NCBI GenBank assembly: GCA_015491205.1
Contig: WFWI01000021.1
Span: forward strand, 1 to 9,399
Direction of reading: 5' to 3'
DNA length: 9,399 nucleotides
Source of the DNA: Candidatus Microgenomates bacterium
GTDB lineage: Bacteria > Patescibacteriota > Microgenomatia > UBA1406 > GWC2-37-13
Shown piece after piece: positions 5,408-9,399 of this stretch; the first letter of the stretch is position 1, and each line of letters opens with the position of its first letter. Position numbers and translations under genes: made by a program. A model generated the notes under the pieces. It did not search any database and was not told the origin of the DNA. It saw only the letters and a program-made list of their open reading frames with translations.

Positions 5408-6142
5408 TCAAAGATCAATGTCTCTTCTATACCTCTCCACCCCTTCTTTCACCTTTCCATCAAAAACAACCCTTCCCTCTTTCAAATATATCACCCTTTC
5501 GCAAAACCTTTCCACTTCCTCAATATTGTGGCTGACGTAAAGGATAGTTACTCCTTTTCTTTTAAACTCCTCCATTTTGGCCTTGCACTTTGCTTGAAAA
5601 GCCATATCTCCCACAGCTAAAATCTCATCCACAAGCAAGATTTCCGGATCAACAGATACAGCTACAGAAAAGGCTAGCCTCATATACATCCCAGAGGAGT
5701 AGTGTTTAAGTGGTATATCCAAAAACTTCCTGTCAAGCTCGGAAAATTCAACAACTTCTTCAAACCTCTCTTTTGCTTGTTTTCGTGAAAGGCCTAAGAT
5801 CACAGCGTTTAGGATTATATTCTCCCTGCCTGTAAGCTCAGGATGAAAGCCAGCGCCAAGCTCAATAAGGGGCGAGACCTGGCCGTTTATCTTGAGCCTA
5901 CCTTTTGTAGGCTTTGAAACCCCGGCAATAAGTTTTAAAAGAGTTGATTTTCCAGCTCCATTTCTGCCAATTATTCCCACTGTCTCGCCCTTTTTTATTT
6001 CAAAAGAAACATTTTTTAAGGCCTCTACTTTTTCCAAAGGCTTCTCTCCCAAAAGGAGTGCTTGCAGGGCTTCCTTTAAGGTTCTTTGGTGCTGAAGGAA
6101 AAAATACTTGGAAACGTTTTGAAAGGAAATAACTGTTTGCAT
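5408..6142 (-). CDS. ABC exporter ATP-binding protein (Wzt/TagH family, short form)
   Basis: The ATPase that powers export of lipid-linked polysaccharide with the Wzm-like permease downstream. Walker A is GRNGAGKST (59-67), the Q-loop-region motif LIELGAGFHPELTGREN (92-108) is diagnostic of polysaccharide and teichoic-acid exporters, the signature is YSSGMYMRLAFSVA (148-161), Walker B is EILLVDE (167-173, catalytic E173), AVGD is the D-loop region, and H205 in SHN is the switch histidine. The long N-terminal insertion before the first beta strand (around residues 14-42) is also typical. At 244 residues it has only the nucleotide-binding domain and lacks the C-terminal carbohydrate-binding domain of O9a-type Wzt. 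It starts 5 nt after the hicA stop, so it is probably co-transcribed and translationally coupled with hicBA. Confidence 0.95.
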   Translation of the reverse strand: MQTVISFQNVSKYFFLQHQRTLKEALQALLLGEKPLEKVEALKNVSFEIKKGETVGIIGRNGAGKSTLLKLIAGVSKPTKGRLKINGQVSPLIELGAGFHPELTGRENIILNAVILGLSRKQAKERFEEVVEFSELDRKFLDIPLKHYSSGMYMRLAFSVAVSVDPEILLVDEILAVGDMAFQAKCKAKMEEFKRKGVTILYVSHNIEEVERFCERVIYLKEGRVVFDGKVKEGVERYRRDIDL

Positions 6143-6147
6143 AAATT

Positions 6148-6381
6148 CTACTTAACTCTTTTTTTAATTAATTCCTTAACAGAAATATTTGCTTGTTTTA
6201 AGATAGAGAGCAAAGTCTTTCTTTTAAGGTCTTTGTTATGCATAGGCAATGTAACTCTTAAGTTCGGCTTGTGTATTGATTTTAAAACTATATGGCTTCC
6301 TTTTTGATGATGAATGAAGAAGCCTCTTTTTTTGAGAAATTTAAGTAGTTTTTTAGGCCTTACAGAGGGTATGTTTGTCAT
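6148..6381 (-). CDS. hicA: HicA-type mRNA interferase toxin
   Basis: A 77-residue double-stranded-RNA-binding-fold toxin that cleaves mRNA in ribosome-independent fashion when not held by HicB. The family core is complete: RPKKLLKFLKKRGFF (8-22), KGSHIVL (27-33) with the catalytic H30, and TLPMHNKDLKRKTLLSILKQANIS (44-67). The toxin gene follows the antitoxin gene by 1 nt, the less common antitoxin-first order, and the ABC ATPase gene begins 5 nt downstream. The catalytic residue is present, so the toxin looks functional. The start ATG is the only sensible one. Confidence 0.93.
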   Translation of the reverse strand: MTNIPSVRPKKLLKFLKKRGFFIHHQKGSHIVLKSIHKPNLRVTLPMHNKDLKRKTLLSILKQANISVKELIKKRVK

Positions 6382-6382
6382 T

Positions 6383-6646
6383 TTAAAGATTAGTTGTTGG
6401 GAAATTTATCTTTACTTTCCCTATAAATATATCCTCTGTTTCCTCTATCGGCTCAACCTTATCCTTGGCCAAACTTTCTAAATAAGCTTCTATAGCTTCA
6501 GTTATATTCTTTTTCGCTTCCTCAAAAGTATCTCCTTCTGATATACATCCTGGTAGGGAAGGCACAAAAGCTGTATACCCTCCCTCCTCTGCTTCTTCAA
6601 AAACAACACTGTATTCTAAAATTTTTTTCTTTAACTTTCCCCCCAT
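6383..6646 (-). CDS. hicB: HicB-type antitoxin, short form
   Basis: Antitoxin that binds and inhibits HicA. The partial RNase-H-like fold is clear: ILEYSVVFEEAEEGGYTAFVPSLPGC (9-34), SEGDTFEEAKKNITEAIEAYLESLAKD (36-62). At 87 residues it ends right after that fold (KVKINFPTTNL) and has no helix-turn-helix or ribbon-helix-helix domain, so any autoregulation would need another mechanism or operator contact through the fold. The ATG is followed by a run of six Gs (ATGGGGGGA). There is no Shine-Dalgarno; a TATACT with extended TG lies 8 nt upstream, which suggests a leaderless or nearly leaderless mRNA. First gene of the hicB-hicA-ABC operon. Confidence 0.93.
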   Translation of the reverse strand: MGGKLKKKILEYSVVFEEAEEGGYTAFVPSLPGCISEGDTFEEAKKNITEAIEAYLESLAKDKVEPIEETEDIFIGKVKINFPTTNL

Positions 6647-6654
6647 GTTTCCAA

Positions 6655-6663
6655 AGTATAACA
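6655..6663 (-). promoter_or_regulatory. Extended -10 promoter of the hicB operon
   Basis: On the minus strand TGTTATACT (TATACT at 6660-6655 with the extended TGn) lies 8 nt before the hicB ATG. The -35 is weak. It lies back to back with the promoter of the divergent gene in a 50-bp gap. Confidence 0.5.
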
Positions 6664-6684
6664 GAAATTTTTATTATTAAGGTA

Positions 6685-6690
6685 TATAAT
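6685..6690 (+). promoter_or_regulatory. -10 box placed for a leaderless CysD-like mRNA
   Basis: TATAAT followed by 6 nt and then ATG 6697, the same spacing as at the DUF5667 gene. No Shine-Dalgarno. The gap to hicB is only 50 bp, so the two promoters overlap and could be co-regulated. Confidence 0.5.
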
Positions 6691-6696
6691 TTTACC

Positions 6697-7383
6697 ATGA
6701 CCTTTGAAGAAAAAATAAAAAAAGCAAAAGAAGTCTTAAAAGAGGCTGGCAATCGCTGGAAACACAAAGAAATTGCAATTGCCTGGACAGGGGGGAAGGA
6801 TTCTACTGTAGTGCTCCATTTGACGCGCGAGGTATTTGGTGGAAAAGTCCCTTTTCGCGTAATGTTTAATGACTCCACTATTGAATTCCCAGAAGTTTAC
6901 GAGTTTATCAAAAAGCTGACAAAGGACTGGCAGCTTGATCTTATCTGGCAAAAACACTTGCCTGAGGATTTAGAGGCTTATCATCAGGCAATGGAAGAGG
7001 GAGAAAGAGAAAAAGCAATGGAGATAATGAGAATAGCCAAGATTAACGCTATAAACTATGCTTTGGACAAGTATAAAATAAAAGCTTTTATCTCAGGCAT
7101 CCGCTGGGATGAGCATTCCGCGAGATCTGGCGAAAAATACTTCTCTCCTCGCTCTACCCATACGCGAGTCCACCCAATCTTGCACTTTACTTTGGATGAT
7201 ATTTGGAAGTACATAAAGCTTTTCAATATTCCTTATGTTTCCCTTTATGATAAAGGCTACAAATCTCTTGGCGAGGCGCCCTTTACAAAGCAAGTAAAAG
7301 ACCCCCACGCCCCCGAGCGCGCCGGAAGGGAGGCAACAAAGGAAAAGGTTATGGATAGGTTAAGGAAGTTGGGGTATTGGTAG
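6697..7383 (+). CDS. CysD/PAPS-reductase-like ATP pyrophosphatase, cysteine-free
   Basis: An adenine-nucleotide alpha-hydrolase-fold protein of 228 residues. The PP-loop is WTGGKDST (30-37), followed by FNDSTIEFPE (57-66), GIRWDEHSAR (134-143), RVHPI (157-161), LDDIWKYIKLFNIPYVSLYDKGYKSLG (166-192) and ERAGR (207-211). It is not a working PAPS reductase: the catalytic ECGLH-type C-terminus is absent and there is no cysteine anywhere; the usual SLGC.PCT is SLGEAPFT. The end, LRKLGYW, resembles the CysD (sulfate adenylyltransferase subunit 2) C-terminus, but no cysN or other sulfur gene is nearby. It probably activates a substrate by adenylation, or acts in RNA or sulfur modification; the substrate is unknown. 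Divergent from hicB. Confidence 0.85.
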   Translation: MTFEEKIKKAKEVLKEAGNRWKHKEIAIAWTGGKDSTVVLHLTREVFGGKVPFRVMFNDSTIEFPEVYEFIKKLTKDWQLDLIWQKHLPEDLEAYHQAMEEGEREKAMEIMRIAKINAINYALDKYKIKAFISGIRWDEHSARSGEKYFSPRSTHTRVHPILHFTLDDIWKYIKLFNIPYVSLYDKGYKSLGEAPFTKQVKDPHAPERAGREATKEKVMDRLRKLGYW

Positions 7384-7384
7384 T

Positions 7385-7486
7385 AAAATTAAAAATTCAA
7401 AATGAAACCTAGAACCAGATCAGAGATCGATTCTGGGTTGCTCAGCACCGTGCTAAAGGCTCTGATGCTGAGCAAAATTAAAAATT
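7385..7486. repeat. Twin-hairpin element 2 with 13-bp direct flanking repeats
   Basis: AAAATTAAAAATT occurs at 7385-7397 and, identically, at 7474-7486. Between them lie two touching hairpins: AACCTAGAA (7406-7414) / TTCTGGGTT (7431-7439) with one T-G pair, and TTGCTCAGCA (7438-7447) / TGCTGAGCAA (7466-7475), a perfect 10-bp stem with an 18-nt loop. AGCAC / GTGCT (7444-7454) is an alternative small stem. No T tract follows, so it is a poor terminator for the upstream gene. The layout matches element 1 at 5298-5361. Confidence 0.8.
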
Positions 7487-7501
7487 AGTCTATATGCAGA
7501 T

Positions 7502-7567
7502 TTGCAGTGCAACTGAAAATTTGCATACCATAGTGGTATTGACAACTACTTTGTAATCTTTTACAAG
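7502..7567 (+). promoter_or_regulatory. Promoter of the AbrB-type antitoxin with two dyads
   Basis: TTGACA (7539-7544), a 17-nt spacer and TACAAG (7562-7567, 4 of 6) lie 9 nt before ATG 7577. Just upstream are two dyads: TTGCA-G-TGCAA (7502-7512) and ATACCA-TAG-TGGTAT (7525-7539), the latter touching the -35. TATGCA (7493) and TGCATA (7522) form a third, wider pair. Antitoxins of this fold commonly repress their own promoters, so these are candidate operators. Confidence 0.6.
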
Positions 7568-7576
7568 ACAAAGCAT

Positions 7577-7840
7577 ATGCAAGTTTTACAAAGCAAAATT
7601 AGCAAACGAAATCAAACAGTGGTTCCAAGCGAAATAAGAAAACTGTTAAATCTTAAACAGGGAGAGAGAATAGTTTGGAAAGTAGTATTAGTAAAAGGAG
7701 CCCCAAAAGTCCTTATTGACAAGCTTCCAAAAGATATTGTCTCTTACGCAAGAGGCTTAGGAAAAGAGATTTGGGAAGATGTGGACATTGAAGATTATGT
7801 AAAATCGCTTAGAAAAGAATTGGGTTACCCGATTTTCTAA
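7577..7840 (+). CDS. AbrB/MazE-type (SpoVT-AbrB domain) antitoxin, 3' end altered by deletion
   Basis: An 87-residue swapped-hairpin DNA-binding protein. SKISKRNQTVVPSEIRKLLNLKQGERIVW (6-34) is a standard AbrB-like domain; the C-terminal half (EDVDIEDYVKSLRKEL, about 67-82) is the toxin-binding tail seen in antitoxins paired with PIN/VapC toxins. The last residues GYPIF are probably not native: they come from reading, in another frame, the start of the leftover C-terminal codons of a PIN toxin. The gene may still bind its own operator upstream. It has a recognisable promoter and no clear Shine-Dalgarno. As an orphan it would be an antitoxin without its toxin. Confidence 0.88.
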   Translation: MQVLQSKISKRNQTVVPSEIRKLLNLKQGERIVWKVVLVKGAPKVLIDKLPKDIVSYARGLGKEIWEDVDIEDYVKSLRKELGYPIF

Positions 7841-7893
7841 CAAACGATAAACAACTAAAAAGCGTGAAAGAAATTCAAGTCAAAATGCTATAA
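7816..7893 (+). pseudogene. C-terminal remnant of a PIN-domain (VapC-type) toxin
   Basis: In the frame starting TTA at 7825 the translation is LPDFLTNDKQLKSVKEIQ, then VKML and a TAA at 7891-7893. The pattern DFLTNDKxLKxxKEIxV is how many PIN-domain toxins end, including the last acidic active-site residue in TND. Nothing of the preceding ~110 residues exists: a TAG at 7810-7812 closes the frame and the AbrB gene runs into the remnant. The simplest reading is a deletion from the end of the antitoxin gene to near the end of the toxin gene. Based on a short motif, so fairly but not fully sure. Confidence 0.7.
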
Positions 7894-7966
7894 CTAGCTT
7901 CTATCACCACCCCGCATCTTCCTTCTCGTTTGGTCATTAGGTTAATTAGAAATTAGTCATTTCATA

Positions 7967-8044
7967 CCAGCTCCGACTACCTCTGTCCAGCTTTGTTTAA
8001 TCTAGCCAACTCTCCCACCTTCTAATCTTTCTCCACTTCCAACT
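7967..8044 (-). repeat. Word-repeat locus 2: 8-bp and 10-bp units
   Basis: On the plus strand the 10-bp units CCAGCTCCGA, CTACCTCTGT, CCAGCTTTGT and TTAATCTAG pass into 8-bp units CTCCCACC, TTCTAATC and TTCCAACT, which abut the stop codon of the AbiEii gene. This is the complement orientation of locus 1. No convincing terminator is seen between 7894 and 8044. Confidence 0.75.
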
Positions 8045-8677
8045 TCAAATATACTTCTTCGCTAATCTTATTGTCTCTTCTCTAAAAAATCTTTTTACCT
8101 TTTCCCAATCTACTTTTTTAATCATCTCCGGCATCTCAGATTTCTCTGCATCTTCAAAATACTGAAGAGCTTTAAGAAGAGTTAATTTATTTGACTCAAA
8201 ATTCTGATACTTTTCATCATAAAATTCAAACATCTTCTCGATAGAAAAACATTCTGTTGCTAAAAAGTAAAGATCAATAAAATCTTTTTTTGTTCCACGG
8301 TCTGTTATTGCCACTAATTTCATTGCTGCAATATCTTCCTTTGAAGCTAAAAGAATTTCTCCAAAGGGAGTTGTTTCTCTAATCAAATTGTAAGGATAGT
8401 AAAATAAACTAAATTTTATTCCATTAAATTTCCCTAACATGGTACGTGGGGTCTCAACCTCCTCATCATACTTTCCAATTTTCTTTAATTTATTCTTAAC
8501 CTCCTTAGTTTCAAACTCAATATTTGTAAAAAAATCAAAGTCAATCGAGCGTCTGTGTCCTAAATGAAGTGCCAAAGCAGAACCTCCTGCTAAATAAGTA
8601 CCCGGAGGTAAAATTTTTTTCTCCCCTAATAAGGCCAGAGTTTTTCGCGCATGCTCCGATAAGGTTCTTGGAAACAT
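8045..8677 (-). CDS. AbiEii/AbiGii-family nucleotidyltransferase toxin
   Basis: A DNA-polymerase-beta-fold nucleotidyltransferase of the AbiEii family (210 residues), the toxin half of type IV-like toxin-antitoxin/abortive infection modules. Conserved motifs are in place: YLAGGSALALHLGHRRSIDFDFF (28-50), with the GGS loop and the acidic pair D46/D48, and the C-terminal block KLVAITDRGTKKDFIDLYFL (120-139) with K120, R127, D132 and D135. Members studied modify tRNA or proteins with nucleotides; the target here is unknown. Its start overlaps the preceding DUF6922 gene by 52 nt in another frame, and AAAAAGGT lies 4 nt before the ATG, supporting this start and translational coupling. All key residues are present, so it looks active. 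Not cotranscribed with the genes further left. Confidence 0.9.
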   Translation of the reverse strand: MFPRTLSEHARKTLALLGEKKILPPGTYLAGGSALALHLGHRRSIDFDFFTNIEFETKEVKNKLKKIGKYDEEVETPRTMLGKFNGIKFSLFYYPYNLIRETTPFGEILLASKEDIAAMKLVAITDRGTKKDFIDLYFLATECFSIEKMFEFYDEKYQNFESNKLTLLKALQYFEDAEKSEMPEMIKKVDWEKVKRFFREETIRLAKKYI

Positions 8678-8925
8678 TTTACCTTTTTAAGAGGTAAATT
8701 GTAAACAAGAGCCCAAAAAGAAGCGCTCTTTAACGAAAAATCACGATAGTTCTTTAAAGTCTCTTTTATTTCTTCCTCTGTATAATGCTTTCTAACCCAT
8801 CTTACTGCCCTTACATTGCCTTTATCAAGAAGTCTGCTAATAACAAAATATCTTTTCTTTTTTGGGTCAAGCTTCTTAACATTTACATCCCAGAAATAGT
8901 GATGAAGATATTTAGGAATTCTCAT
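8626..8925 (-). CDS. DUF6922-like protein, probable antitoxin of the AbiEii pair
   Basis: A 99-residue protein with the pattern HYFWDVNVKKLDPKKKRYFVISRLLDKGNVRAV (9-41), then YTEEEIKETLKNYRDFSLKSASFWALVYNLP (48-78), which I recognise as the DUF6922 type often found directly before AbiEii-family genes. It is basic, helical and compact, fitting a DNA- or toxin-binding antitoxin, but the role is inferred from position. Its 3' end overlaps the toxin gene by 52 nt. The start ATG is preceded at 7 nt by TATAAT and by no Shine-Dalgarno, so a leaderless transcript is likely. Confidence 0.8.
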   Translation of the reverse strand: MRIPKYLHHYFWDVNVKKLDPKKKRYFVISRLLDKGNVRAVRWVRKHYTEEEIKETLKNYRDFSLKSASFWALVYNLPLKKVKCFQEPYRSMREKLWPY

Positions 8926-8932
8926 AAAATAT

Positions 8933-8938
8933 ATTATA
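8933..8938 (-). promoter_or_regulatory. -10 box placed for a leaderless antitoxin-toxin mRNA
   Basis: On the minus strand GGTATAAT is followed by 7 nt (ATATTTT) and the ATG at 8925. No Shine-Dalgarno. The -35 region is built of AT-rich repeat words and has no good hexamer. Confidence 0.5.
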
Positions 8939-8973
8939 CCTGATAATTACCTTCCAACTTTACAACTTTTAAA

Positions 8974-9110
8974 CCAGTTTATTCAGTTTTAACCAGCCCC
9001 GTCTAGTTTAGCCAGCTTTGTCCAGCTCCGTCTAGCTCCGTCCAGTTTAGTCAACTTTCAACTTTCCAACCTTCTTACCTTTCAACCTTTTAACCCTCTC
9101 ACCTTCCACC
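8974..9110 (-). repeat. Word-repeat locus 3: eight 10-bp units and seven 8-bp units
   Basis: On the plus strand 8974-9051 reads as 10-bp units (CCAGTTTATT, CAGTTTTAA, CCAGCCCCGT, CTAGTTTAG, CCAGCTTTGT, CCAGCTCCGT, CTAGCTCCGT, CCAGTTTAGT). From 9056 it turns into 8-bp units (TTTCAACT, TTCCAACC, TTCTTACC, TTTCAACC, TTTTAACC, CTCTCACC, TTCCACC). Locus 1 matches this in reverse complement over about 35 bp with four mismatches. It fills most of the 340-base gap between 8926 and 9267; the remainder (9111-9254) is AT-rich, with one CCGACT / AGTCGG dyad (9167-9201) and no gene. Confidence 0.8.
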
Positions 9111-9254
9111 CAATTCCAAATTAACAACAAAAGGGCAACTTTTTATAACACTCTTTAAATAACAGTCCGACTAAAATTTCTATTAAGTCAAAAAAAGTCG
9201 GGTATGATTTTTTAGCTATCTTATCTTTTCACTTTCCAATAATAGACTTTTTCA

Positions 9255-9260
9255 TATAAT
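9255..9260 (+). promoter_or_regulatory. -10 box placed for a leaderless NYN mRNA
   Basis: TATAAT, then 7 nt, then ATG 9268. No Shine-Dalgarno and no good -35. Same geometry as three other genes in the window. Confidence 0.45.
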
Positions 9261-9267
9261 TTAAATT

Positions 9268-9399
9268 ATGAAAGCTTTTTTGTTTATTGACGGAACCAAC
9301 CTTTATGCTGCTCAATATGAATTTGTAGATGCAAGAAAATAAATGAGTTTTTGAGCAAAATAAAAAAACCGCGAAGCTTAAGTCCGCGGATAGAGCGGC
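9268..9399 (+). pseudogene. NYN-domain nuclease gene, frameshifted and cut by the window edge
   Basis: The ATG frame encodes MKAFLFIDGTNLYAAQYEF and stops after 24 codons at TAA 9340-9342. FIDGTNLYA is the N-terminal strand of NYN (LabA/PIN-like) RNases with the first catalytic aspartate (D8). If one A is added to the A run at 9336-9339, the frame continues as ARKINEFLSKIKKP and stays open to the edge, and the EFLSKI helix is what such a protein should have next. So this is either a real frameshift, a sequencing error in a homopolymer, or transcriptional slippage. Too little is present to name the substrate. Confidence 0.6.
9357..9389 (-). terminator. Possible terminator for a minus-strand gene beyond the right edge
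   Basis: On the minus strand CCGCG, an 11-nt loop and CGCGG are followed by TTTTTTTATTTT. That is intrinsic-terminator form. It overlaps the restored NYN frame, so either the NYN gene is dead and this is a terminator, or the stem is coincidental. Confidence 0.45.

Noticed and set aside
5408..6142. Full-length Wzt with a carbohydrate-binding domain
   Set aside because: The protein ends at residue 244, immediately after the nucleotide-binding domain, and the repeat flank begins at its stop codon; no C-terminal domain frame follows.
6697..7383. Annotation as phosphoadenylylsulfate reductase
   Set aside because: The catalytic cysteine motif at the C-terminus is missing and the protein contains no cysteine.
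7438..7475. Terminator for the CysD-like gene
   Set aside because: The hairpin is strong but no T tract follows on the plus strand; the A-rich flank belongs to the direct repeat.
9167..9201. Plus-strand terminator formed by CCGACT / AGTCGG
   Set aside because: The loop is 23 nt, the T run begins several bases after the stem and no plus-strand gene precedes it nearby.
8926..9267. A small gene in the 340-base gap
   Set aside because: The sequence is periodic repeat words and AT-rich DNA with frequent stops; no ORF with a start signal or recognisable motif.
9369..9399. tRNA or rRNA fragment in the GC-rich right end
   Set aside because: No cloverleaf arms, anticodon stem or TTCRA-type loop can be drawn; a terminator stem or coding sequence explains it better.

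Overview
The window looks like a piece of a small, AT-rich bacterial genome from the Candidate Phyla Radiation (Patescibacteria), perhaps a Microgenomates-like lineage. The pointers are a secreted DUF5667 protein with the YPGILPDHPLYFLKD signature, an RNase Y without a membrane anchor, a four-helix-bundle (S23/IVP) gene, hicBA and AbiEii/DUF6922 modules, and long stretches of degenerate short-word repeats between genes. The lineage is an inference. TGA is used as a stop (for example at the ABC ATPase gene), so the Gly-TGA code of Gracilibacteria/Absconditabacteria is not supported.

The left part (1-3900) is core and almost all on the minus strand: a DUF5667 protein cut by the left edge; an HU nucleoid protein with a textbook promoter, Shine-Dalgarno and terminator; RNase Y with a long leader that carries a possible 18-codon ORF; and RecA with its own promoter and terminator. 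The gaps hold 7-, 8- and 10-bp word repeats.

The middle part (3900-6650) is a minus-strand unit transcribed as hicB, hicA, Wzt-like ABC ATPase, four-helix-bundle gene, Wzm-like ABC permease. The ATPase and permease should form a polysaccharide/teichoic-acid-type exporter. The four-helix-bundle gene sits between them inside inverted word-repeat flanks and looks like an inserted cassette. A HicBA toxin-antitoxin pair leads the operon, with 5 nt between hicA and the ATPase gene.

The right part (6650-9399) is accessory in character: an orphan, cysteine-free CysD/PAPS-reductase-like ATP pyrophosphatase; an AbrB/MazE-type antitoxin whose PIN toxin has been deleted down to its last ~20 codons; a DUF6922 + AbiEii nucleotidyltransferase toxin pair with a 52-nt overlap; and an NYN-nuclease gene broken by a frameshift at the right edge.

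Two observations run across the window. Several genes have a TATAAT-like box only 6-8 nt before the ATG and no Shine-Dalgarno, as expected for leaderless mRNAs. Two non-coding elements made of paired adjacent hairpins (5298-5361 and 7406-7475) share an architecture; the second is flanked by perfect 13-bp direct repeats, which suggests a small mobile or REP/MITE-like element.
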